A stretch of DNA of 64,000 nt from JABMNT01 sp048262255. Its GTDB lineage: Bacteria; Pseudomonadota; Alphaproteobacteria; Rhodospirillales; Casp-alpha2. Shown piece after piece: positions 44,957-53,869 of the stretch. Under the pieces are notes generated by a model that was given only the letters and a program-made list of their open reading frames with translations, searched no databases and was not told where the DNA came from. Numbering within the stretch: position 1 is the first letter of the stretch; every line of letters begins with the position of its first letter. The position numbers and the translations under genes are program-made. The stretch is from contig JBLXFH010000001.1 in the NCBI GenBank assembly GCA_048262255.1, positions 682,001-746,000 of the forward strand, in the 5' to 3' direction.

Positions 44957-46084
44957 ATGACCAACCCCATTTCCGCTGTCGATCCCGAAGGCCTGCTTGA
45001 GTATTCCGTGGTGTTCACGGACCGTTCGCTGAACCATATGTCTTTGTCCTTTCAGGATGTCATGCGCGATATCTCTGCGACCCTGAAAGAGGCCTACAAC
45101 GCACATTCGACAGCCATCGTTCCCGGTGGCGGCACTTACGCCATGGAAGCCGTGGCCCGCCAGTTCGCCACCAATAAAAAGGTTCTGGTTATCCGCAACG
45201 GCTGGTTCAGCTTCCGCTGGACCCAGATTTTCGAGGCCGGTGATATCCCGGCCAGCGCCACCGTTCTTAAAGCCCGGCCCGTGAGCAGTGGCCCGCAGGC
45301 GGCCTTCGCCCCGGCCCCCATTGACGAGGTTGTCGCCGCCATCAAGGCCGAAAAACCCGATGTCGTGTTCGCGGCCCATGTGGAAACCGCGTCGGGCATC
45401 ATCCTTCCCGATGCCTACATGCAAGCCATTGCAGAAGCCGTTCATGCCCATGGCGGCCTGTTTGTCCTCGACTGCATCGCATCGGGCACTATGTGGGTCG
45501 ACATGAAAGCGATCGGCGTTGATATCCTGATCAGCGCGCCGCAAAAAGGCTGGAGCGCATCACCCTGTGGTGGACTTGTCATGCTGAGCGCAACAGCACG
45601 CAAAGCCATTGAGACGACCAAAAGCACCAGCTTTGCCATCGACCTGAAGAAATGGCTGGATATTATGGAAGCCTACGAGAACGGCGGTCATGCTTATCAC
45701 GCGACCATGCCGACCGACGCCTTGGTCAAGTTCCATACCAGCATGAAAGAAACCCAGGCTTACGGCTTCGATAAAATCAAGGCTCAGCAACAGGAACTGG
45801 GAAACCGGGTGCGCAGCCTGATGGCGCAAAAGCAGTTCCGCAGCGTCGCCGCCGAAGGTTTTGATGCACCGGGTGTTGTTGTCCTTTATACCGATGATCC
45901 GGATATCCAGAACGGCAAAAAATTCGCTGCGCTGGGCATGCAGATCGCCGCCGGTGTGCCATTGCAATGTGACGAACCTGCTGACTTCAAGACATTCCGT
46001 ATGGGATTGTTCGGTCTCGACAAGCTGAAAAACATCGACCGCACCGTCGAGAACCTCGACAAGGTCCTGACCAAAATCCTGTAA
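44957..46084 (+). CDS. class V aminotransferase (alanine-glyoxylate aminotransferase-like)
   Basis: 375 residues from the ATG (a GTG directly before it is in frame); GGAG lies seven bases upstream. Fold type I, class V pattern: VPGGGTYAMEAVARQF (PLP phosphate loop), FAAHVETASGI, LDCIASGTMWVDM (Asp pairing with the PLP nitrogen), and the Schiff-base lysine in SAPQKGWSASPCGG. The family includes serine- and alanine-glyoxylate transaminases and related enzymes; the amino donor cannot be fixed from sequence. Cytoplasmic. It converges on an unknown gene. Confidence 0.88.
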   Translation: MTNPISAVDPEGLLEYSVVFTDRSLNHMSLSFQDVMRDISATLKEAYNAHSTAIVPGGGTYAMEAVARQFATNKKVLVIRNGWFSFRWTQIFEAGDIPASATVLKARPVSSGPQAAFAPAPIDEVVAAIKAEKPDVVFAAHVETASGIILPDAYMQAIAEAVHAHGGLFVLDCIASGTMWVDMKAIGVDILISAPQKGWSASPCGGLVMLSATARKAIETTKSTSFAIDLKKWLDIMEAYENGGHAYHATMPTDALVKFHTSMKETQAYGFDKIKAQQQELGNRVRSLMAQKQFRSVAAEGFDAPGVVVLYTDDPDIQNGKKFAALGMQIAAGVPLQCDEPADFKTFRMGLFGLDKLKNIDRTVENLDKVLTKIL

Positions 46085-46095
46085 GATACAGAGGC

Positions 46096-46725
46096 CTAAC
46101 CTTTGAGATTTATTTTTTCGACGGGATAATAGTTTCCGTCCCGTATTTCAATGCAACCCATGTCACTGAGCTCATTCGTCACCTGGATGAAATTCTGATC
46201 AGACAAGGTGTTCTGGTCATGTTTTTCGAGCAGATGGTTTGTTTCCTGAAACGCCGCGGCGTGGGTAGCGAACTCCCCGGCCCTGCTATTCGCGATGGCG
46301 AGGACCGCCGCTGCATGTCGGGCAGAGAGCTTCACCTCAAACAAGTCCCGGTGTTTCCAGATGATGAACAGGCCCAGAAAAGGAATGGCCAGAGGCGCAT
46401 TCATGCCCAAAGAAACATAGACGGACCCTGGCAGCTCAAAAGCCAGCGTACTGGCATCGGTAATCAGTTTTTGTAAATCGAGTAAGGCGTTTTTCGGTTT
46501 GAAGCTGACAAAGTCAAAAATTGACTTACTGGAACCAGAAATAAGATGGCTAACACCGGGTAAAGAACCACCCCCTGCCAGGGCCTTTAAATCAATATTC
46601 AAGCCACCTTCTATTGAACAGTAATCAGAGACAATCCGATCAACAGCTTCTCCCTCATTTTGTAACCCCACAAAAGTCCGGTCTTCCTTCACGACTTGTG
46701 CAATCTTGTCCTTATTCAAAGCCAT
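46096..46725 (-). CDS. unknown protein with one membrane segment and a possible C-terminal winged helix
   Basis: 209 residues from the ATG with GGGAG nine bases upstream (13 earlier codons in frame look spurious). No family recognised. The N-terminus (MALNKDKIAQVVKEDRTFVG) is charged and helical; a hydrophobic segment near residues 109-132 (SLGMNAPLAIPFLGLFIIWK) could cross the membrane; the C-terminal 60 residues (QETNHLLEKHDQNTLSDQNF, then ELSDMGCIEIRDGNYYPVEK) resemble a small winged-helix pattern with a beta hairpin. Base composition seems a little more AT-rich than its neighbours, which hints at transfer, but this is an impression. Confidence 0.6.
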   Translation of the reverse strand: MALNKDKIAQVVKEDRTFVGLQNEGEAVDRIVSDYCSIEGGLNIDLKALAGGGSLPGVSHLISGSSKSIFDFVSFKPKNALLDLQKLITDASTLAFELPGSVYVSLGMNAPLAIPFLGLFIIWKHRDLFEVKLSARHAAAVLAIANSRAGEFATHAAAFQETNHLLEKHDQNTLSDQNFIQVTNELSDMGCIEIRDGNYYPVEKINLKG

Positions 46726-46956
46726 CCTAGGTGCTCCCGCATCACAATGGTAAAGTTTCGCCAAACACTTCCAAGTACGCTATGATAACTGTTTTTATAA
46801 TGCGGACTACCCCTTATGCGTGTGGCACATTGCTATAGCCCCATTTTGGCGAGGGTGCCCATAGTTATCGAATTGCGCAAAGAGGGACTGTTCAACAGAG
46901 GCGGTTTCGGGTTAGCTATTGCTCTCACCTGACGCCCAGAACAACCGAGGCCGCCT

Positions 46957-48090
46957 ATGAAAATCACCGCCGTCAAAACCCACATTCTCGAAACGACCCT
47001 GTCGGAGCCCTTTCACTGGGCTATCGGCGAAGCAACCAAACGCGGTTCCTGTGTGGTTGAGGTGATTACCGATACCGGCCTAGTCGGCTGGGGTGAATGT
47101 TTCGGACCGTCACGGCCCGCCGCCGCCATGGTTAAGGCCTATGAGCCCTGGCTGCTGGGTGCCGACCCGCTGGCCACCGACAAAATCTGGCAGGACCTTT
47201 ACGCCGCCTTCCGCGACCAGGGCCAAAAGGGGGTTCCCATCTGCGCGGTCAGCGGCATCGACATCGCGCTCTGGGACATCAAGGGCAAACATTTCAACGC
47301 CCCCATCCATCAATTAATGGGCGGGCCCATCCGCACCGAAGTCAAAGCCTATGCCACCGGGACCTATCGCAAACGCACAGGCGATCCCATGGACTATATT
47401 TGCGAAGAGGTCGCGGGATACAAGGCAGAGGGCTTTTCGGCCGTAAAGTTGAAAATCGGCTTTGATGTGGATGAAGACGTCGCCCTCATTGAGAAGGTCC
47501 GCCAAACCATCGGCCCCGATATAGGACTGATGCTGGATGCCAATCACGGATTTGATTCCATTGACGCCATCCGACTGGCTCAGGCTGTTGAACATCTCAA
47601 CATCGGTTGGTTCGAGGAACCGGTGCCGCCGGAAGATCTGGACGGCTACCTCGCCGTCAAGGCCTCAACCCCCATCCCTATGGCCGGTGGCGAATGCGAA
47701 TATACGCGCTTCGGCTTTCGCAACATCCTGACGTCGGGTGCTATCGACTATCTACAGCCCGATACCTGCGCCGCCGGCGGCCTCAGCGAATGCAAAAAGA
47801 TTGCCGATATGGCCAATGCCTTTGGTGTACGCATGATCCCCCATGTCTGGGGAACCGGGATCGGGCTCTCCGCGTCCCTGAACCTCTTGGCTGTCTTGCC
47901 GCACAATCCGCCAGGACGCCAACCGTGGGAACCGATGCTGGAATTTGATCGCTCCGAACATCCGGCCCGCCAGTCGATCATGACCACGCCGATCGAGCAC
48001 GTGAACGGCGTGGTGGCCATTCCCACTGGCCCGGGCCTCGGCATTGAAATCAACCGAGCTGCGCTGGCGACCTTCTGCGTCGAGGGATAA
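46957..48090 (+). CDS. enolase-superfamily (mandelate racemase/muconate lactonizing) enzyme
   Basis: 377 residues. N-terminal capping domain, then the barrel with the catalytic KxK in AVKLKIGF, metal ligands Asp in LDANHGFD, Glu in WFEEPVPPED and Glu in AGGECEYTRF, and His in IPHVWGTGIG. The Lys-His pairing is the mandelate racemase subgroup pattern, so an acid-sugar dehydratase or a racemase is likely. No transporter or sugar operon is adjacent; the substrate is open. It converges on azlD. Confidence 0.88.
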   Translation: MKITAVKTHILETTLSEPFHWAIGEATKRGSCVVEVITDTGLVGWGECFGPSRPAAAMVKAYEPWLLGADPLATDKIWQDLYAAFRDQGQKGVPICAVSGIDIALWDIKGKHFNAPIHQLMGGPIRTEVKAYATGTYRKRTGDPMDYICEEVAGYKAEGFSAVKLKIGFDVDEDVALIEKVRQTIGPDIGLMLDANHGFDSIDAIRLAQAVEHLNIGWFEEPVPPEDLDGYLAVKASTPIPMAGGECEYTRFGFRNILTSGAIDYLQPDTCAAGGLSECKKIADMANAFGVRMIPHVWGTGIGLSASLNLLAVLPHNPPGRQPWEPMLEFDRSEHPARQSIMTTPIEHVNGVVAIPTGPGLGIEINRAALATFCVEG

Positions 48091-48096
48091 AGCCCG

Positions 48097-48387
48097 CTAA
48101 AACTGCCGCAAGGCCCAGATACAACCGATGCCGACGGCCATAGTCAGCGGCAGGTTGCGGGTGAACAGGGCAATAGCCGCAGCCACCGCCCCGGCAATCC
48201 ATTCGTCGGGACTGCCGGATAACAAAGACACCGAGACCAGCGCCACAATCAGACTGCCGGGCAAAGCTTTCAGGGCTTGCGCCCAGCGGCCCTGTTGCGG
48301 CAGGCGCTGTCCGGCGACGGCCCCCGCCATGCGGATGGCAAATGTCGCCACGGCCAAAGACAGGATAATCCACCAGGCATCAACCAT
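48097..48387 (-). CDS. azlD: AzlD-family branched-chain amino acid transport subunit
   Basis: 96 residues from the ATG of MVDAWWIILSLAVATFAIRM, about four hydrophobic helices (SLIVALVSVSLL, GAVAAAIALFTRNLPLTMAV). Small subunit of the AzlCD exporter for branched-chain amino acids and analogues. It overlaps azlC by 8 bases, so translation is coupled. Confidence 0.9.
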   Translation of the reverse strand: MVDAWWIILSLAVATFAIRMAGAVAGQRLPQQGRWAQALKALPGSLIVALVSVSLLSGSPDEWIAGAVAAAIALFTRNLPLTMAVGIGCIWALRQF

Positions 48388-49087
48388 GATGTCTGAGCCC
48401 CGCAACCGTTGCTCCGGCCATTCCTCCGCCAATGAGTGCCCAAGACGGATCGACAAACCCCGGCAAAACAAAAACCGCGACAATCGTAAACGACGTCGCC
48501 CAGGGAATCAGGTCTTCACGACCGCGCCACAGGGACCGGGCGATGGCGATAAAGGCGGCAGTAAACGCAAAATCCATACCCAATGCTTTCGGTTCCGGGA
48601 TCGTCCCGGCGAAGCCGGCGCCGGCTACCGTCGCCACCACCCAGACAAACATCAGATTAAAACCCCCGCCCACAAGATACGCGTATCCGGCTTTCCGGCC
48701 TTGGGCCCGGGTCGCCAGCAACAGGGCCCAGTTTTCATCGGTGGTTAAATGTGCGCCCAAGGCGATCTGCCACAAGGGGCGACCCGCATAAACATCACGA
48801 ATGGAGGCCGTTATCAGCAAAAGTCTGAGGTTTAGCGCAATCCCGGCAATCACCGCAACCAGACCACCGGCCCCCGCAGCCATACGTTCAACAGCGACGA
48901 TTTGTGAGGCACCGGCAAACACAACAGTCCCCATAATCCCGACTTCAAGACCATCCATCAGAGCCTGTGACGCGAGTAAACCAAAGGCCAGCCCGTATAT
49001 ACCAGCTCCAAGGCTTAAGGGAACGACATCACGAAAACCCCGCAGAAATTCCCGTTGTTCAAATGGTATTTGAGGTTGTGATGTCAT
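48380..49087 (-). CDS. azlC: AzlC-family branched-chain amino acid transport subunit
   Basis: 235 residues, about six to eight hydrophobic segments. Family pattern: FRDVVPLSLGAGIYGLAFG at the start, FAGASQIVAVERMAAGAG, LNLRLLLITASIRDVYAG and LTTDENWAL. With AzlD it exports branched-chain amino acids, as in Bacillus azlCD and Corynebacterium brnFE. The upstream 240 bases to the quinone reductase gene hold its promoter. Confidence 0.92.
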   Translation of the reverse strand: MTSQPQIPFEQREFLRGFRDVVPLSLGAGIYGLAFGLLASQALMDGLEVGIMGTVVFAGASQIVAVERMAAGAGGLVAVIAGIALNLRLLLITASIRDVYAGRPLWQIALGAHLTTDENWALLLATRAQGRKAGYAYLVGGGFNLMFVWVVATVAGAGFAGTIPEPKALGMDFAFTAAFIAIARSLWRGREDLIPWATSFTIVAVFVLPGFVDPSWALIGGGMAGATVAGLRHHG

Positions 49088-49327
49088 CTGTCGCTCTTTT
49101 CTACGGTGCCCATATTCAGCATCGAAAGGAGCCTGTGTAAACGGCTATATTGTTTCCCTGCAATGCCCCCCTGCTTCAAAAAACGGGTAGGCCCGTCCAC
49201 ATCCGCGATTAAAGACATTCGGGAACAAAAGTTCGGCAAAAAGGCCACTTGTGGTTTGAAGGCAAATTTTCTTAAATGCAGAAGCCGTTTCATGCAAAAC
49301 TGAAATAATATGACAGGGGAGCCGACC

Positions 49328-50302
49328 ATGACCAAAGCCATTCGTATTCACCAAACCGGCGGATCAGACCAACTCAAATGGGAAGATGTCGAGGTCGGCG
49401 CACCGGGTCCGGGACAGCTGCGCATTCGTCACACAGCTGTCGGTTTGAATTTCCTCGATGTCTACCAGCGCAGTGGCCTCTATGCCGGCAAAGACTTTCC
49501 CGTCACATTAGGCAATGAAGGCGCCGGAGTCGTTGAAGCCGTGGGCGACGGCATTACGGAATTTGCCGTCGGCGACCGGGTCGCTTACGGATCCGGCATG
49601 GGGTCGTACTGTGAAGAGCGTCTCATTGATGCCCATCATGTGGTAAAAATACCGGCCGGGGTCGATGATCAGACCGCAGCCGCCATGATGCTCAAGGGCA
49701 TGACCGCCATGTATCTGCTGCGCCGAACCTATGAGGTGAAACCCGGTGACACCATTTTGGTTTGGGCCGCCGCCGGTGGCGTTGGTCAAATTCTGGTTCA
49801 ATGGGCGAAACATCTGGGCGCCACCGTCATCGGCGTTGTCAGCACAGCAGAAAAAGCCGCCGCCGCAAAAGCCTTGGGCGCCGACCACACCATCCTGCAC
49901 AAAAGCGAGGACGTTGCGGCTCGGGTCAAAGAGATCACCGGCGGCAAGGGTGTCGCCGTCTCTTATGATAGTGTCGGCAAAGCCACGCTGGAAACCTCAC
50001 TCGCCAGCCTGAGCCCCTTTGGTATGCTGGTCAGCTACGGCAATTCATCGGGCGCAATCACCGATCTGGCGCTCGGCAAACTGGCCGCCGGTGGTTCACT
50101 CTATGTCACCCGGCCAACGCTAGTCACCCATACCGCAACGCGCGAGCTGCTGCTTGATTGCGCCAACCAGCTGTTTGATGTGGTCGCCAGCGGCGTCGTT
50201 AAAATTCACATTGGCCAGACATACGCCCTGGCTGACACCAAACAGGCCCATGACGATCTGGAAGCCTCAAAAACAACCGGCTCCACCGTTCTCATCCCCT
50301 GA
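49328..50302 (+). CDS. zinc-free NADPH:quinone oxidoreductase
   Basis: 324 residues from the ATG behind AGGGGAG. Medium-chain dehydrogenase fold without the zinc cysteines: VTLGNEGAGVVEAVG, the MLKGMTAMYLLRRTY helix of the QOR group, the nucleotide loop AAAGGVGQILVQWAKHLGATVIG and SYDSVGKATLETSL. It reduces quinones or enals using NADPH. It stands alone, and a terminator follows. Confidence 0.9.
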   Translation: MTKAIRIHQTGGSDQLKWEDVEVGAPGPGQLRIRHTAVGLNFLDVYQRSGLYAGKDFPVTLGNEGAGVVEAVGDGITEFAVGDRVAYGSGMGSYCEERLIDAHHVVKIPAGVDDQTAAAMMLKGMTAMYLLRRTYEVKPGDTILVWAAAGGVGQILVQWAKHLGATVIGVVSTAEKAAAAKALGADHTILHKSEDVAARVKEITGGKGVAVSYDSVGKATLETSLASLSPFGMLVSYGNSSGAITDLALGKLAAGGSLYVTRPTLVTHTATRELLLDCANQLFDVVASGVVKIHIGQTYALADTKQAHDDLEASKTTGSTVLIP

Positions 50303-50332
50303 TTACGCAAGTGGATCTCAACACATGAACAG

Positions 50333-50360
50333 CGGGTTTGCGAAAGCAGACCCGTTTTCA
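50333..50360 (+). terminator. intrinsic terminator after the quinone oxidoreductase gene
   Basis: A nine-base stem (CGGGTTTGC / GCAGACCCG, one G-T pair) with a GAAA tetraloop is followed by TTTT, 30 bases after the stop. Confidence 0.85.
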
Positions 50361-50443
50361 TTTGTGTCGTTGACCAGAAACGGTTGTTCTCGGGGATATT
50401 CCATGATAGCCGTTCCCCCGCTTGTCTATTATGGAGATTATAA

Positions 50444-50938
50444 ATGGCCGATACACCCGAAGCTTCGGAAGCCGCCCCGCAGCAGCCGCCCGTTGTCATC
50501 AATGCGCAATATATCAAGGACCTGTCCTTTGAAGCCCCGTCGGCGCCGGGCATCTTTCAGGTCATGCAGCAAAAGCAGCCGGACATCAACGTCAGCGTTA
50601 ATGTGGAAAGTAATGCTTTTGAAAACAATGTGTTCGAAATCATCCTCAGCATTACTGCTCACGCCACCGTAGAAGAAGACACGGCGTTTTTGCTGGAGCT
50701 GGAGTATGCCGGGGTCTTTACACTCAACTGCGAACCCGAACATCTGCATCCGCTGGCCTATATAGAATGCCCGCGCCTGCTGTTCCCGTTCGCCCGTTCC
50801 ATTCTGGCCAACGCCACCCGCGAAGGCGGTTTCCCGCCGCTGATGCTGGGCACCGTTGATTTTGTCGCCATGTTCCAGCGTGAAATGCAGAATCAGGCCG
50901 CTGCCGGCCACACAGATGCAGGACCCGCCGACGCATAA
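50444..50938 (+). CDS. secB: protein-export chaperone SecB
   Basis: 164 residues. Core pattern VVINAQYIKDLSFEAPSAPG, NVFEIILSITAHATVEEDTAFLLELEYAGVF, ECPRLLFPFARSILANATREGGFPPLML (peptide-binding groove). It keeps precursors unfolded and delivers them to SecA. A terminator follows; the convergent dnaQ gene lies beyond. secB beside dnaQ-coaE-aroE is the common alphaproteobacterial order near the origin. Confidence 0.97.
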   Translation: MADTPEASEAAPQQPPVVINAQYIKDLSFEAPSAPGIFQVMQQKQPDINVSVNVESNAFENNVFEIILSITAHATVEEDTAFLLELEYAGVFTLNCEPEHLHPLAYIECPRLLFPFARSILANATREGGFPPLMLGTVDFVAMFQREMQNQAAAGHTDAGPADA

Positions 50939-50965
50939 AGCCTACAGAAAATGTGCTATGAAAAG

Positions 50966-50991
50966 GACCCGCGGCATGCGGGTCTTTTCTT
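50966..50991. terminator. bidirectional terminator between secB and dnaQ
   Basis: A perfect seven-base stem (GACCCGC / GCGGGTC) with a five-base loop, T-rich on the secB side (TTTTCTT) and A-rich on the other (AAAAG), so it can end both convergent genes. Confidence 0.88.
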
Positions 50992-51003
50992 ATGCAAACA
51001 CAC

Positions 51004-51693
51004 TTATGGCGCGGGCTTGTCCCGCAGCCATAGCGGATCGCTGAGCTTCTCCAGAAAAGCCTGATGGCGGGCTTCTTCTTCCGGTAGCGGCGCATGGGCT
51101 CTCGGCGGGCGGGCCGCCGAAACAAGAACAGACCCCGCCTCATCGTTTTTTGATTTGTCGCCAGCAAATTCTAGACCGGTTTGCCGACCGCCGATCAGCT
51201 CCAGATAGACATCGGCCAGCAACCGCGCATCCAGCAGAGCACCGTGCAGTTCGCGGTTGGAATTATCGATGCCGAAGCGCTTGCACAGAGCGTCCAGATT
51301 GGCGGGTGCGCCGGGGAATTTCTGGCGCGCCATGCGCACCGTATCGATGGCCCGGTCCATGGCAAGCGGCTCATGCCCCAGTTTACCAAGTTCTGCGTTG
51401 ATAAAACCCATATCGAATTCTGCATTGTGAATAACCAACGTGGCGTCGCCAACAAACTCAACAAAGGCCTCCGCAATATCCGTGAACACCGGATGATCGC
51501 TCAAAAACTCGACCGATAAACCATGCACCCGAAATGCTTCGTCCGGCATATCGCGTTCCGGATTGATATACTGGTGATAAGTCCGGCTGGTCGGCATATG
51601 GTTGACCAGTTCCACGCAACCGATTTCGACAATACGATGACCGGATTTGGGGTCCAGGCCGGTGGTTTCCGTATCAAGAACAATTTCACGCAT
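51004..51693 (-). CDS. dnaQ: DNA polymerase III epsilon subunit (3'-5' proofreading exonuclease)
   Basis: 229 residues. Exo I DTETTGLDP with the metal Asp/Glu at residues 7 and 9, Exo II VIHNAEFDMGFI and Exo III HGALLDARLLADVY. The C-terminal tail (about 185-229) binds the polymerase subunit. Part of the dnaQ-coaE-aroE-maf-PPSR minus-strand series beside the origin. Confidence 0.97.
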   Translation of the reverse strand: MREIVLDTETTGLDPKSGHRIVEIGCVELVNHMPTSRTYHQYINPERDMPDEAFRVHGLSVEFLSDHPVFTDIAEAFVEFVGDATLVIHNAEFDMGFINAELGKLGHEPLAMDRAIDTVRMARQKFPGAPANLDALCKRFGIDNSNRELHGALLDARLLADVYLELIGGRQTGLEFAGDKSKNDEAGSVLVSAARPPRAHAPLPEEEARHQAFLEKLSDPLWLRDKPAP

Positions 51694-51756
51694 ATTCAGG
51701 CTCCAGATGCCAAGGGGGTCTTCTTTAAAGAAAAACCCTCCTGAGGGGATAGAGAA

Positions 51757-52383
51757 TCACCGCGCCCCAGCCGGCGGCCATTTTCTGGGTTTCCATGTTT
51801 TAACGACTTTTATAAGTTGCCGGATTGTAGACAAACTCTCAAGCCGTCCCAGTCCCGTTTGCACAATAAAATCGGCCTTCCGGCGTTTAATGCGGTCGGG
51901 CGTCTGTTTGGCGAGAATGGCAGTGAATTTTTCCTCTGTCATCCCGGTCCGCGCCATAACCCGAGCCCGTTGTACAAAAGCCGGAGCTGTCACCACAACC
52001 ACTGCATCACAGTCGCGATCTCCGCCCGTTTCAAATAGCAGCGGGATATCGAGAACCACTAGGCGGGAGCGCTGCCGGGCGGCGATTTTCAAAAACCGGT
52101 TTTTCCGTTCTCTGACCAGCGGATGTAATATTGCCTCAAGCTGCTTTAATGCCGCCGGGTCATTGAAAACCAAATCCCCCAGGCGCCGACGGTCAACCCC
52201 CTCTGGCCCGATGGCTTCCGGAAATAACATTTGAATGGCCCCAAAGGCGGCTCCGTCCGGCGCCAGCAACTGATGCACCGCCGCATCGGAATCATGAACC
52301 GGAACCCCCAGACGCCGAAAATCATTGGCCGCGGTCGTCTTGCCCATGCCAATGGAACCGGTAAGGCCGAGAATGATCATCAT
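51757..52383 (-). CDS. coaE: dephospho-CoA kinase
   Basis: 208 residues from one of two adjacent ATGs. P-loop GLTGSIGMGKTTAA at the start, VVLDIPLLFETGGD (substrate side), the lid R-rich helix RARVMARTGMTEEKF and ADFIVQTG. Last step of coenzyme A synthesis. It directly abuts the aroE stop and is separated from dnaQ by 63 bases. Confidence 0.95.
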   Translation of the reverse strand: MMIILGLTGSIGMGKTTAANDFRRLGVPVHDSDAAVHQLLAPDGAAFGAIQMLFPEAIGPEGVDRRRLGDLVFNDPAALKQLEAILHPLVRERKNRFLKIAARQRSRLVVLDIPLLFETGGDRDCDAVVVVTAPAFVQRARVMARTGMTEEKFTAILAKQTPDRIKRRKADFIVQTGLGRLESLSTIRQLIKVVKTWKPRKWPPAGAR

Positions 52384-53229
52384 CTAACCCATCTGGGACA
52401 GGATAAACGCACGCAACTCATCCGTAACTTCAGGCTGCTGACCAAACCAGCCCGCAAATCCGGGTACCGCCTGATGTAAAAGCATCCCCAACCCATCGAC
52501 CGTTTTGAAACTCCTGGATTGCGCTTTGTCTAAAAGCGGTGTGATCAACGGTGTATAAACAATGTCGGTAACGATACCGTCTGTCGGCAAAGCGTCCAGA
52601 TCAAGGGTCATGGGCGGCTGGCCTTGCATGCCAAGGGTCGTCGTATTGACGACAAGGGTTGATCCGTCCAAAAGATCGGAGGCTTCCGCCCAGCCATGAA
52701 CCGAAATCGGGCCACCAATGGCCTCTGCAACCGTTTCGGCGCGCGACCGTGTGCGGTTAACCAACCGCACTTCCGGCACCCCGGCATCAACCAATGCTGC
52801 AACAACAGCCCGCGCCGCGCCGCCAGCACCCAGCACCACACAAGGGCCAGCGCTGGCGTTCCATTCCGGCGCTCCACTTTTCAGATTTTCCATAAAACCA
52901 AATGCATCTGTATTGGTGCCGGTGAGAGACCCGTTATCATTAACAAAAATCGTATTCACCGCCCCAATCCGCTCAGCAATGGGGTCCACCACATCAACGG
53001 CTGCCAAGGCTTCTTCTTTATGGGGCACGGTTACGTTGGTCCCGGCGAAACCCAATAAAGGCAGCGCTCGCAGCGCCTGTTCGAGATTTTCCGGCGAAAC
53101 CGCTAGCGGCACATAGGCCCCCTGTATGCCGTATTGGGCCAGCCAAAACCCGTGCAAACGCGGTGATTGCGAATGACTGATGGGCCATCCCATAACACCC
53201 GCCAGTTTTTGTCTTTTGATTTCAGCCAT
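52384..53229 (-). CDS. aroE: shikimate dehydrogenase
   Basis: 281 residues from the ATG of MAEIKRQKLAG; a TTG five codons earlier is in frame but unlikely. Substrate loop GWPISHSQSPRLHGFWL, catalytic Lys and Asp in NVTVPHKEEAL and NTDAFGF, Rossmann loop LGAGGAARAVVAAL and NRTRSRAET (NADP). Fourth step of the shikimate pathway. Part of the coupled cluster with coaE. Confidence 0.95.
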   Translation of the reverse strand: MAEIKRQKLAGVMGWPISHSQSPRLHGFWLAQYGIQGAYVPLAVSPENLEQALRALPLLGFAGTNVTVPHKEEALAAVDVVDPIAERIGAVNTIFVNDNGSLTGTNTDAFGFMENLKSGAPEWNASAGPCVVLGAGGAARAVVAALVDAGVPEVRLVNRTRSRAETVAEAIGGPISVHGWAEASDLLDGSTLVVNTTTLGMQGQPPMTLDLDALPTDGIVTDIVYTPLITPLLDKAQSRSFKTVDGLGMLLHQAVPGFAGWFGQQPEVTDELRAFILSQMG

Positions 53230-53267
53230 GGGTTTCTGTTTCAATTCCTGTCAGGCAGTTCCAATAC

Positions 53268-53864
53268 TCAACTTTCAAGAATATGAATGTGCCGCAAATA
53301 TGCCAGCAAAGGAAGCATGGGTAATCCCAGAATTGTGAAATAGTCGCCTTCGATAGAGTCAAACAACTGGCATCCCAGATCTTCCAGTCGGTAGCCCCCA
53401 ACAGAAGTAAGCAGGTCATCACCAGATTCTTTAAGATAAGAGTCGAGAAAAGCATCGGAGAAGTTGCGCATGGTCAGATGGGCGACAGCCGTATGTGTCC
53501 ACAAATTATCGGCACCCTTGCAAATCACCAGACCATTAACCAGGCGATGCGTACAACCGCGCAGAGCTATCAAGTGCGTCCGCGCTTCGTCAAGTGACGC
53601 CGGTTTATCATACAGGGTTCCGCCGCAATCCAGTACCTGGTCGGCACCAAGCACATAAGAATAGGGATATTGCTGGCTGACCGTTCGGGCCTTTTCTTGC
53701 GCCAAACGCAGGCTCAGGTCTTCTGCGGAAAAACCTTTCCGTTTGCCTTCCTCCTTGATCGGGTCTTCATCCACATCAGATGGAACGGCCATAAAGGGTA
53801 CACCGGCCTGTGTCAGTAAAGCCTGTCGCGATGGACTCTGCGAAGCCAGTAAAAAGGGCGGCAA
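53268..53864 (-). CDS. maf: Maf-family nucleotide pyrophosphatase
   Basis: 198 residues from a TTG start; no ATG or GTG precedes the conserved LLASQSPSRQALLTQAGVPF. Signature: SQSPSR loop, LRLAQEKA, LGADQVLDCGG with the catalytic Asp, and the C-terminal GLPMLPLLAYL. It cleaves non-canonical or modified nucleotides (dTTP/UTP or m7GTP type). Its start is five bases after the PPSR stop, so the two are coupled. Confidence 0.92.
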   Translation of the reverse strand: MPPFLLASQSPSRQALLTQAGVPFMAVPSDVDEDPIKEEGKRKGFSAEDLSLRLAQEKARTVSQQYPYSYVLGADQVLDCGGTLYDKPASLDEARTHLIALRGCTHRLVNGLVICKGADNLWTHTAVAHLTMRNFSDAFLDSYLKESGDDLLTSVGGYRLEDLGCQLFDSIEGDYFTILGLPMLPLLAYLRHIHILES

Positions 53865-53869
53865 CTTGG

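Noticed and set aside
46823..46833. TGGCACATTGC as a sigma54 promoter upstream of the enolase-superfamily gene
   Set aside because: The two parts are almost adjacent; the required five-base spacer is missing.
49084..49341. A short minus-strand frame in the gap between azlC and the quinone oxidoreductase gene
   Set aside because: No ribosome site and no protein-like pattern; the gap is better explained as promoter space for the two divergent genes.
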